Shown: positions 37,726-46,051 of the stretch, one piece after another
Layout: each line of letters begins with the position of its first letter
How positions within the stretch are numbered: the stretch's first letter is position 1
Source of the DNA: Desulfobacterales bacterium
GTDB lineage: Bacteria > Desulfobacterota > Desulfobacteria > Desulfobacterales > JAHEIW01
DNA length: 64,000 nt
Assembly: GCA_030066985.1 (NCBI GenBank)
Contig: JASJAN010000015.1
Coordinates: forward strand, 24,934 to 88,933
Reading direction: 5' to 3'
Made by a program: the position numbers and the translations under genes
The notes under the pieces: generated by a model
What the model was told of the DNA's origin: nothing
Seen by the model: the letters and a program-made list of their open reading frames with translations, nothing else
The model's database searches: none

Positions 37726-37984
37726 ATTTAGCTTTGCACGAGTCGGAGGCTTTCATGTGCAAGGCACTTAAGGGCGAGGTAATAGTGTACTATAACTCGG
37801 CCTTAATAACGCAGCAGATGGAAGCCTCCGCTCGCCGCGTTGTCTCCAGGGTGAAAAGTAATGAGATCAAATGACCACAATCCTTTTAGTTAAATTGGCA
37901 GCCAATTTATCGACGATAGATGTCTTAACACACTGCTTTTTGATATAATATGCTTTACTCATTACTTTTCATGCAAAGTTTAAT
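37726..37984. repeat. Structured ~259-bp repeat, copy 1
   Basis: Nested complementary segments: ends (37726-37737 with 37973-37984, 10 of 12 matching); a 15-bp outer stem (37851-37865 with 37956-37970); a 12-bp stem GGAGGCTTTCAT (37745-37756) with ATGGAAGCCTCC (37818-37829); and an inner hairpin capped by ATAG/CTAT. A second copy is at 54168-54417, and stem differences between the copies are compensatory. It is either a structured RNA or a MITE-like element. It fills most of the gap between the GTPase pair and the nuclease operon; the rest of 37710-38130 shows no gene. Confidence 0.7.
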
Positions 37985-38130
37985 TATTAACAAGCCGAGA
38001 TCATTAATACAAATTATATTTAATAAACTTCAAATTTCAACCATTGAATTATTATCAGATTTCGTTAAAATCTCTTTTTCGGGCGGGGATAAACCCCGCC
38101 CGGGTACAATACCAGGAGCTTAGAACAATT

Positions 38131-39894
38131 ATGACCCTCGCCGATCTTGAAGTATTGACCTTAGACTGCCAGGCCACCGGTGCCAACCCGCAAAAAGGGC
38201 ACCTGCTGGAAATCGGTTGGATTCAGACCTGTGCTGCCGCAAACGGCATACCGGATGATTTGACCGCCAGCGCCTATCGTGTAGCACTACCGGAGGATGT
38301 TGAGATCCCCCCGGCAGTGCAGCGTGTTACCGGCATCACACGGACAGAGGCTGAAGGGGCCCTTCCTGCCGCCGAGATCTGGCGCAAGCTCGCCCAGACC
38401 GCACAGCAGATAGCGGCTGCCGCTCAGACAGACAGATGCCCCACCATCATCCATTATTGCCGTTTTGAAAAAGCGTTTCTCAAGCACCTGCATGCGGCTG
38501 AGCAGCAGCCGGATGACTTTCCTTTGGACATCATCTGTACCCACGAAATCGCCAAACGCCTGCTGTTTAGCTTGCCGCGCAGAGGGCTGCGGGCCGTAGC
38601 CGGTTACTTCGGGCATTCGGTTCCCCAACTGCGCCGCAGCGGCGCTCATGCTGTGGCCACGGCCGTGATCTGGCAGCATTTTGTTGAGCAGCTGGCCGCC
38701 GAACATGGTGTTACCGATTTAGATCAACTCAACAGCTGGCTGAAAGACACGACTCCGCGAACGCGAACCGGTCGGGATTATCCCATGAAACCCGACATTC
38801 GTCTCAATTTGCCGGACAACCCCGGCGTCTATCGCATGCTGCGCTCCAACGGAGATTTGCTGTACATCGGAAAGGCCACTTCCCTCAAACAGCGGGTCAA
38901 CAGTTATTTTCGCCAAAAAGGGCCGCATGCAGAGCACACCCTTGAAATGCTCAGTCAGGCCGCCAATCTAAAGGTGACCCGCACCGACTCGGCGTTGGAA
39001 GCTGCCGTGCTGGAATCAGATGAGATCAAACGCCACAATCCACCCTATAACATCGCTCTGCAAACCGGGCAGCGCAACCTGGTTTTTTGCTCCCGCGATC
39101 TTGAACACTGCGCTGCTCAGCCCGATGCCGACTATTGCATCGGCCCGCTGCCCGCAGGGCTCACCACCACTGCCATGAACGCCTTCGCGAGTTGGCACAA
39201 AGACCGGGACGCAAGCACGGATCATTCTCTCGAAAACGCGTATGCCCTGCTGGGTGTGCCACAAACCTATGCCCCGGATCCGGACTGCCTATCAGAAGGT
39301 CTGGCTTTATTTCAAAGCCATCATCTGAATCGCTTAAAAAACCCTTCCGCCATGAGGATCCTGGCCGGACTCGGCCATCAACTCTGGGGTGAAAGGCTTA
39401 AGGCCATTGCGGAAGCCAAATTAGCAGCGGCCGAAGAAGCGGATGAAGAGGTTCTCGACGAGGCGGATGAGGTAAATAAGGAAGAGCCAAGCTGGACGCC
39501 GGAAGCCGTGGCCCGCGGCATCGAACATGCCATTATGCGCGGCGCGCTTTTGATTCGCCGCGCCCGCTGGCTGTGCCTGCTGAGTGAATCATCTTTGGCC
39601 TGGGAAGCCCGTAATGCAGGCGACCCGCACAAACATGTCCTGTTGTTTGAAAACGGCACTGTGGGCGCACGGAAAGAAATGCCTGCCGCCCAAAAATCTA
39701 CCCTGCCGGCGGGCTATGCCAAACGCATCCAGCAGCGTCAGAACATTTTTGATGTCGCCACCTACGAGCGCCTGAGGGTGGTTACCACCGAATTGCGGCG
39801 GCTGGTGGGCGATGGCCGCAAAATTGAGCTGCGCATTGGCCCAAAGGCGATACTCAGCAGCCGCCAGCTGGCCAGGTTATTGCCATGGGTATAA
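38131..39894 (+). CDS. DEDD exonuclease-like / GIY-YIG nuclease fusion
   Basis: A 587-residue protein from the ATG at 38131 (MTLADLE). Residues 1-200 have the DnaQ exonuclease fold, but the catalytic acids are altered: DxE reads Asp12-Cys-Gln14, the NxxFD motif reads YCRFE, and the HxAxxD motif reads RRSGAH. Residues ~225-310 are a UvrC-type GIY-YIG nuclease with NPGVYRM, LLYIGKAT, Arg in KQRVNSYF and Glu in AAVLESDEIK, all intact. An acidic linker (AEEADEEVLDEADE) and an unknown C-terminal region follow. Similar DnaQ-UvrC fusions occur in actinobacteria. It overlaps the Mre11-like gene by 10 bp. Confidence 0.82.
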   Translation: MTLADLEVLTLDCQATGANPQKGHLLEIGWIQTCAAANGIPDDLTASAYRVALPEDVEIPPAVQRVTGITRTEAEGALPAAEIWRKLAQTAQQIAAAAQTDRCPTIIHYCRFEKAFLKHLHAAEQQPDDFPLDIICTHEIAKRLLFSLPRRGLRAVAGYFGHSVPQLRRSGAHAVATAVIWQHFVEQLAAEHGVTDLDQLNSWLKDTTPRTRTGRDYPMKPDIRLNLPDNPGVYRMLRSNGDLLYIGKATSLKQRVNSYFRQKGPHAEHTLEMLSQAANLKVTRTDSALEAAVLESDEIKRHNPPYNIALQTGQRNLVFCSRDLEHCAAQPDADYCIGPLPAGLTTTAMNAFASWHKDRDASTDHSLENAYALLGVPQTYAPDPDCLSEGLALFQSHHLNRLKNPSAMRILAGLGHQLWGERLKAIAEAKLAAAEEADEEVLDEADEVNKEEPSWTPEAVARGIEHAIMRGALLIRRARWLCLLSESSLAWEARNAGDPHKHVLLFENGTVGARKEMPAAQKSTLPAGYAKRIQQRQNIFDVATYERLRVVTTELRRLVGDGRKIELRIGPKAILSSRQLARLLPWV

Positions 39895-40925
39895 TCCGTA
39901 TCCTGCTGATCGCCGACACCCATCTGGGATATGACCTGCCCTTCCGACCGCGCATCCAACGGCGCCGCAGGGGCCCGGAGTTTTTCGCCAATTTTGAACG
40001 CGCCCTCAAACCAGCTTTAAATCGCGAAGTGGACGCCGTGGTCCACGGCGGCGACGTATTGTATCGCAGCAAAGTGCCGCCCCGCCTGGTGGAAATGGCC
40101 TTTGAGCCGCTCAAACGGGTAGCTGAGAGCGGCGTACCGGTCTATCTGGTGCCCGGCAATCATGAGCGCTCAGCCATTCCCCACGGCCATCTGGCGCAAC
40201 ACCCCGGTATTCATTTGTTCGATCGCCCGCGCACCTTCATCCTGCAAACAAAGCAGGGGGCACTGGCACTGGCCGGCTTTCCGTTTGTGCGCACTGCCGT
40301 TCGCAAACATTTTTTGGATTTGGTTGCGCAAACCGGCTGGTGCCAAAAGGAGGCCGACGGCTATGTCCTTTGTGTGCATCAGTCGGTTGATGGGGCTACT
40401 GTCGGCCCCAGTGGCTATACCTTTCGCTATAGCCACGATGTCATCCGCAGCGGCGATATCCCCGCCGGTTTTGCAGCGGTTTTAGCCGGGCATATCCACC
40501 GTTTTCAGGTCTTAACAAAGGACCTCAGAGGCAGGCCATTGAAAGCCCCGGTGTTTTACCCCGGATCCATCGAGCGCACTTCCTTTGCCGAAAAAGAGGA
40601 GCCCAAAGGCTATCTCATCCTGGAATTTGAGACGCTAAAAACGTCAACGGCAGGTTTGAAGGATTGGGCGTTTCACGAGCTGCCGACCCGCCCCATGGCC
40701 CAGCTCGAGTTGCACGCCGCCGGCATGAACGCTGCTCAGATCCAGGCCTGGATTCAATCAAGCCTGTATGACCTGCCACCGGACAGCATTGTGAAGCTAA
40801 AGGTGCACGGCAAGATTTCACCGCAGGCCATGGCCACTTTCAGGGCCCCTGCCCTGCGGGCCCTGGCACCGGACAGCATGAACATCGACGCTGCTTTGGT
40901 GGATTATGCGTATTATCGAAAATGA
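39885..40925 (+). CDS. SbcD/Mre11-like metallophosphoesterase
   Basis: A 346-residue protein. The metal motifs are complete: IADTHLG (D-x-H), VVHGGDVLY (GD), VPGNHER (GNHE), VCVHQS and LAGHIHR. This is the Mre11/SbcD family of Mn-dependent DNA nucleases. No SbcC/Rad50 ATPase gene follows, so it acts alone or with an unlinked partner. The start overlaps the preceding nuclease gene (ATG at 39885, upstream stop at 39892), so the products probably function together in DNA processing. It has a C-terminal ~90-residue domain of unknown fold. Confidence 0.85.
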   Translation: MGIIRILLIADTHLGYDLPFRPRIQRRRRGPEFFANFERALKPALNREVDAVVHGGDVLYRSKVPPRLVEMAFEPLKRVAESGVPVYLVPGNHERSAIPHGHLAQHPGIHLFDRPRTFILQTKQGALALAGFPFVRTAVRKHFLDLVAQTGWCQKEADGYVLCVHQSVDGATVGPSGYTFRYSHDVIRSGDIPAGFAAVLAGHIHRFQVLTKDLRGRPLKAPVFYPGSIERTSFAEKEEPKGYLILEFETLKTSTAGLKDWAFHELPTRPMAQLELHAAGMNAAQIQAWIQSSLYDLPPDSIVKLKVHGKISPQAMATFRAPALRALAPDSMNIDAALVDYAYYRK

Positions 40926-40973
40926 AATTTTCGCCGTCTGCGCGAAATCTCTAAATAGCCCATGCAGCCAAAT

Positions 40974-42863
40974 TTAAGGTTTGCTGCCCTCAGCAATGGT
41001 GGATTCTGCGTCAAAAGGAATGGTCAGCGTATAAAGGCCATTCTCAAGGCGTGCATCGATCGACAAATCGCCCTTTTCAAATACTTTCATCATATCCTTG
41101 TTGGCATGCAGCACTTCAGCGGTAAAACCCTTTAAGCCCCGCTCTTTTGCCAGCCGGATCAGCATTTTATAAAGGTAAGTGGCAATGCCCCGTCCCTGGT
41201 ATTTTTCATCCACGATAAAAGCCAGTTCCCCAAATGCGCTCTGGTCATCCTTGGCAAATCTTGCCTCGGCAATGATGGTCTCCTCATCGGGTTCCCCTGC
41301 CAGGGCCACCACCGACATCACCCGGCTATAATCAACATTGACGTATTCTTGTACTTTGTCATGGGGCATGGTGGAGATGGGAAACAGGAAGCGTCGAAAA
41401 ATGGCTGTATTCGAAAATCGATAAAAAAGGCGGCGCATGGCCTCCTCATCTGAGGGTTTGATGGCTCTGAGGCGGACCTTCAATCCACCTTTGAAGATGT
41501 GTTCAGTTGCAATTTCCATGGGATATAAATGGGCGCTCTCGGACAAAAAAATCTGGTCTTTGAACAAAATCTTTTTTTCTTTTGCCTGTTCCACGAGATT
41601 TTGTCGGTCATCAGGATGCGCAATATCGATCAAGGCCTGAGCGCGCTCACGGATCGTGCGCCATTTCAAGTTGGCAATACCGTATTCGGTGACCACCGCA
41701 TCAATCGATTCACGCATATGGAACTGGTTGCGGAGGTTGCGCAACATCACCACGATATTGGGATCCCCCTTTGAATTGCGGCTGGGCAGTCCCATCACGG
41801 CGCGCCCACCACGGGAAATCTCGGCGCCGGTGAATAAATCTGCCGACTGCCCCGGCCCTGAAATGATTTCTCCCTTCCCGGTCGGAAAGGCAATTCGGCC
41901 CAGAAGATCCACTTTGCGGGCTTGTTGCACAACGACAAAATTAGGATTGCGCCCGATTTGGGTCGGATCAAACACCTGTTCAATACTTTGGAGTTCCACC
42001 AGTGGATTTTGGTCCAACCAGGCCATCAACGCAGGTGTTCCCAAAGCATAGGAAGCCACTGATTTGCCCCGGAAGACCGCTTTATGATAATTGGTCACGG
42101 CCCCGCTTTTAACAAGATCCATCAAGGCATCCGTAAAAAGGTACGAGTGGATTCCCAGATGGCGCTTGTGGGCAAGGTGCCGACCTAAAGCCTCGAACAA
42201 AGCGCCGGTGAAAAAGCTGATGCAGTCCCCGTCTTCGATCACTTGAGCGATATTAGCGGCGACCTGATCAATGGCGCTGTTAACCGGCCAGCGCTTAAAA
42301 TAAGTGGGGGGCTCGGTTGACTTGATCAGCAGGTCAAAATCCGAGATTGGGACAATTGTGTCGCCAAATGTGAAAGGGATCTGGGTGTTGATTTCGCCGA
42401 CCACCACTGAGGCTTGCTCCATGGCTTCCCGGGCAACATCAACGGCTATCCCGAGACTGCAGTATCCGTCTTCGTTAGGAGGGGTAATTTGAACAAAAGC
42501 CACATCGATCGGCAATCTTTTGGATTTGATAATTCTGGGGATCTGCGAAAAACGACCAGGAATCAAATCGACATTTCCGGCTATGACCGCCTCGGTGGAC
42601 ACCATAGTGGAGAAAAATGTTTTCAGGTGATATTTTTGCCAATCCAGTTTTTTTAGAGAATGAAAGTCGCTGTGGCGGGTGAGCTGGATCAATTCCAGGT
42701 CATTGATATTGGAAAGGCCGGAATCAATGAGCGTTTTCATCAACGTTCGCGGTTCGGCCACACCGCTCCCCAGAAAAATGGTCATGCCCGGCCTGATATG
42801 CGCCAGGACATCCTTGGGCGCAACAACCCGATCTTCCCATCTGGTATTATCGATTTTGCTCAT
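40974..42863 (-). CDS. Acetyl-CoA hydrolase/transferase fused to GNAT acetyltransferase
   Basis: A 629-residue protein. Residues ~1-440 are an acetyl-CoA hydrolase/4-hydroxybutyrate CoA-transferase-type domain (GMTIFLGSGVAEPRTL, YCSLGIAVD, VVTEYGIANLKWRTIRERA). Residues ~460-610 are a GNAT domain with the acetyl-CoA loop DEKYQGRGIATYLYK. The fusion is recurrent in proteobacteria. Likely roles are CoA transfer between acetyl-CoA and another acid and, separately, protein or metabolite acetylation; physical linkage of the two could couple CoA status to acetylation (inference). Monocistronic. Confidence 0.87.
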   Translation of the reverse strand: MSKIDNTRWEDRVVAPKDVLAHIRPGMTIFLGSGVAEPRTLMKTLIDSGLSNINDLELIQLTRHSDFHSLKKLDWQKYHLKTFFSTMVSTEAVIAGNVDLIPGRFSQIPRIIKSKRLPIDVAFVQITPPNEDGYCSLGIAVDVAREAMEQASVVVGEINTQIPFTFGDTIVPISDFDLLIKSTEPPTYFKRWPVNSAIDQVAANIAQVIEDGDCISFFTGALFEALGRHLAHKRHLGIHSYLFTDALMDLVKSGAVTNYHKAVFRGKSVASYALGTPALMAWLDQNPLVELQSIEQVFDPTQIGRNPNFVVVQQARKVDLLGRIAFPTGKGEIISGPGQSADLFTGAEISRGGRAVMGLPSRNSKGDPNIVVMLRNLRNQFHMRESIDAVVTEYGIANLKWRTIRERAQALIDIAHPDDRQNLVEQAKEKKILFKDQIFLSESAHLYPMEIATEHIFKGGLKVRLRAIKPSDEEAMRRLFYRFSNTAIFRRFLFPISTMPHDKVQEYVNVDYSRVMSVVALAGEPDEETIIAEARFAKDDQSAFGELAFIVDEKYQGRGIATYLYKMLIRLAKERGLKGFTAEVLHANKDMMKVFEKGDLSIDARLENGLYTLTIPFDAESTIAEGSKP

Positions 42864-43123
42864 CTTTTATACTTTCTTTTAAGTTCTGGTTTGGGTCGTC
42901 AAATTCCAACCATTGCGACTTTCAATTTAACTTCATTTAACAACTTTCCGCAATAAATCAATCTTTTGTTAAGAATATCATTGCTTTTTGACATGAGATA
43001 AATACGGACCCCGGGATCGGGGGCGCTGTCATCGCAAACCATGATCCTTGATGCCACGCTGGTTGATCGCATCGTTTATGCGAAGCACCGCCAAAGAAAT
43101 AATATCGTAAAAACATCATTTAC

Positions 43124-44158
43124 TCATCCGTCGCTCTGGTGCTCCAGATAAATATACCAATTTTCTTCGATTTTTTTGTACAGGCGGGATCCGGGGCGCA
43201 AATCTCTAAAGCCACTGTCCAATGACGCGACAATGTCATGCGGGTCGGAATTCATATAAACATAACCTTTGACGAATTTCGCATTGGCGTAAGCATCTTT
43301 TCGCAGGAACATAAATTGACGGGGTTGGTCCGCATCTGAACGCAATCCCAAAAGTGCTGTTTGATTTATCAAGTCCTGATAGCGATTATATTTCTCCATC
43401 TCAGATGATCCGCAGGTCAATACCAGGTTTTCGGATATATACTGAATATGTTTTTCTGCCTGCAGCATTTCCGCCAGTTGTGTAAATTCGGACCTGTAAT
43501 TGTAAAAATGTTCGATGGCGTCGGTGTCCGCCGGTATCTGAATCCATCCGATAAACAAAAATGGAAAAAAGAGTAAGGTGAAAAAAATCGCCCCCAGTAT
43601 ATGCAAAAACGGGCGGGCTTTGATCCCCATACGAATTTTTGATGAGAATATCCCCAAAACCAGCCGGACGGTCAAAACAACCGGCAAGACAATGAAAAGG
43701 ATTAATATAAGAGCAGCCAAAACAAAGCCAATAACATCATCTAAGATCGTATTTTGGGGCTGTGCCGGAGCATTGGATTCCCAGTTTTCACCACAATCAA
43801 TGCCCCAACAGACCTGCCATTGAATCTTTCCCATACGGGGGCCGTCACCGCCATCAATTATCAAGTCCTGTTGTCTGCAATCCTGTGCGGAAATACGGCC
43901 GTAACAATCACCTATGAGCTCGCATGGTTTATTCTCAGCGTTGCTGAAATCGCCGCATCCTTCGCATAGCGCATATTCAGAATAGGTTGGCTTTGCATAT
44001 CCCAGCCTTTCCAATATAGATTGCGCCCCCATTGACCAGCCCATTAGATATCCCGGAATCACCACCGAGAGAATCAGCACCATCAACAGGATTTTGATGG
44101 CTATGCCGGCCGAGGAATTCTTGGATTTTTGATCAGGCGGTTTTTGCATGGGTGTCAT
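43124..44158 (-). CDS. Unknown membrane protein with extracytoplasmic Cys-rich loop
   Basis: A 344-residue protein. Membrane helices are at ~22-45 (IAIKILLMVLILSVVIPGYL), ~145-172 and ~185-208. Between the first and second lies a ~95-residue loop with eight Cys (CEGCG, CELIGDC, DCRQQD, VCWGIDCG), probably disulfide-bonded outside the membrane. The C-terminal ~130 residues are soluble. I do not recognise the family. Confidence 0.7.
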   Translation of the reverse strand: MTPMQKPPDQKSKNSSAGIAIKILLMVLILSVVIPGYLMGWSMGAQSILERLGYAKPTYSEYALCEGCGDFSNAENKPCELIGDCYGRISAQDCRQQDLIIDGGDGPRMGKIQWQVCWGIDCGENWESNAPAQPQNTILDDVIGFVLAALILILFIVLPVVLTVRLVLGIFSSKIRMGIKARPFLHILGAIFFTLLFFPFLFIGWIQIPADTDAIEHFYNYRSEFTQLAEMLQAEKHIQYISENLVLTCGSSEMEKYNRYQDLINQTALLGLRSDADQPRQFMFLRKDAYANAKFVKGYVYMNSDPHDIVASLDSGFRDLRPGSRLYKKIEENWYIYLEHQSDG

Positions 44159-44416
44159 TTTGTTTTAATTCTTCCAGATACCTAATTTAATTTTTTCATA
44201 TTGTGGTTTAAAAATCAAAAAAAAACTTACTTAAACAATTAAAATTATTATATTTTTGGATTTGATTGAACCACATGCAGGTCAAGATAAAAAAAATGAG
44301 TCTTGATTTACAAAAGCAAAACCGCTTAAAACATTCGATACCCTGCACTCGCCGATGAGACCGAAAATCGCCCTCAATGCAGCCGATGTGCAAATATTTC
44401 AACAAGGAGATGAATA

Positions 44417-46000
44417 ATGAATTTGAACCAACCCAATGCGAACGATGCCCTACAGACGAAAAACAGATCACGCAACGTTGCCCCCCAATCCGGTATTTGC
44501 AGCCGATGTTTGGATGGCTGCAAAGGAAACTGCGACATGTTCAAAGCCACGTTCCGCGGCCGTGAACTGTTATACCCCGAGCCGTTTGGCAGCGTGACCG
44601 CCGGGGCAGACAAGGATTACCCGGTTGACTACTCGCATTTGAACATTATGGGATATGCGCTGGGCGCCAAGGGAATTGCATCCGATCCGGACCAGGCCAC
44701 GTTTCCCAACGTGGATACCGAAACCGAGTATGGTGTCAGCAACAAGGTCAAATTAAAGGTGCCCATATTTACCGGTGCTCTGGGCAGCACCGATATTGCG
44801 CGAAAAAACTGGGATCACTTTGCCATCGGCGCGGCCATCAGCGGTATCAGCCTCGTGTGTGGCGAAAATGTGTGCGGGATCGATCCGGCATTGGAAATCG
44901 GCGAAAACGGTCTGATTAAAAACTCACCCGAGATGGATCGCCGCATCGAGGCGTATCGCCGCTACCACGAGGGCTACGGTGATATTATGATTCAGCTGAA
45001 CGTCGAGGACACCCGCAACGGCGTGGCTGAATATGTGATCGAAAAGCACGGGGTTGAAACCATCGAGCTCAAATGGGGCCAGGGGGCCAAATGCATCGGC
45101 GGTGAAATCAAGGTTAACTCTCTGGAGCGCGCCATCGAATTGAAAAAGCGCGGTTATATCGTCACCCCGGACCCGGAGGATCCGGCGCACCAGGCCGCAT
45201 TTAAGGCCGGTCCGTTAAAGCAGTTTGAAAGGCATTCGCGCCTGGGTTTTGTGGATCAGGAGGGATTTATGAACGAAGTGCAGCGCCTGCGCAATTTGGG
45301 CGCCAAGCGCATCACCCTCAAGACCGGCGCTTATCCTATGCGTGAGCTGGCCATGGCCATTCGCTGGTCCAGTGATGCCGACATCGACCTGCTGACCATC
45401 GACGGGGCACCCGGCGGTACCGGCATGAGCCCCTGGCGCATGATGACCGAATGGGGCATTCCGGCCATTTACCTGCACGCCATGGCTTATGAGCTCTGCG
45501 AGCGGCTGGTCAAAAACGGCAAGCGCGCCCCGGATCTGGCTTTTGCAGGCGGCTTCTCGTCTGAAGACCACGTGTTTAAAGCCATCGCCCTGGGAGCGCC
45601 CTACTGCAAAGCGGTCTGCATGGGCCGGGCCCTGATGATTCCGGGTATGGTCGGCAAAAACACCGAGCGCTGGCTGCGCGATGAGGATGGCGGCCTGCCG
45701 TCGACCGTCTCGAAATTCGGATATGCCAAAGAAGAAATTTTTATGAACTATGAAGTTCTCAAGGGCAAATACGGCTCGGAAATTGAAAAACTGCCCCTGG
45801 GCGCCATCGGCCTCTATAATGTGGCCGATAAAATTAAAGTCGGCCTGCAGCAACTGATGGCTGGATCGCGCAACTGGAAGGTAAATTATATCAGCCGGGA
45901 CGATATCTTCTCGTTGACCGAGGAGTGTGCCAAAATCACCGGCACCCAGTATGTGATGGATGCCTACCGGCATGAAGCATTGGAGATCATTGATGCCTAA
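44417..46000 (+). CDS. FMN-binding glutamate synthase family protein
   Basis: A 527-residue protein with an AAGGAG site. The N-terminus has a Cys cluster CSRCLDGCKGNC. The TIM barrel shows IELKWGQGAKCIGGEI and LTIDGAPGGTGMSPW, corresponding to the FMN site of GltB-like proteins. The canonical 3Fe-4S motif after the barrel (CHLNTCP) is absent; the position reads CMGRALMIPG. There is no glutamine amidotransferase domain, so ammonia would have to come from elsewhere or the reaction differs. It lies 51 bp upstream of the glutamate dehydrogenase-like gene in an apparent operon. Confidence 0.82.
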   Translation: MNLNQPNANDALQTKNRSRNVAPQSGICSRCLDGCKGNCDMFKATFRGRELLYPEPFGSVTAGADKDYPVDYSHLNIMGYALGAKGIASDPDQATFPNVDTETEYGVSNKVKLKVPIFTGALGSTDIARKNWDHFAIGAAISGISLVCGENVCGIDPALEIGENGLIKNSPEMDRRIEAYRRYHEGYGDIMIQLNVEDTRNGVAEYVIEKHGVETIELKWGQGAKCIGGEIKVNSLERAIELKKRGYIVTPDPEDPAHQAAFKAGPLKQFERHSRLGFVDQEGFMNEVQRLRNLGAKRITLKTGAYPMRELAMAIRWSSDADIDLLTIDGAPGGTGMSPWRMMTEWGIPAIYLHAMAYELCERLVKNGKRAPDLAFAGGFSSEDHVFKAIALGAPYCKAVCMGRALMIPGMVGKNTERWLRDEDGGLPSTVSKFGYAKEEIFMNYEVLKGKYGSEIEKLPLGAIGLYNVADKIKVGLQQLMAGSRNWKVNYISRDDIFSLTEECAKITGTQYVMDAYRHEALEIIDA

Positions 46001-46051
46001 ACCCCAAACGGGTTATCGTTAATGCGATCAACAGATTGAAGGAGGTTGAAG

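Noticed and set aside
33960..40925. Calling the GTPase pair plus nuclease operon a defence island
   Set aside because: No phage-resistance marker or conserved defence neighbour is visible, and the two operons are divergent; kept only as separate observations.
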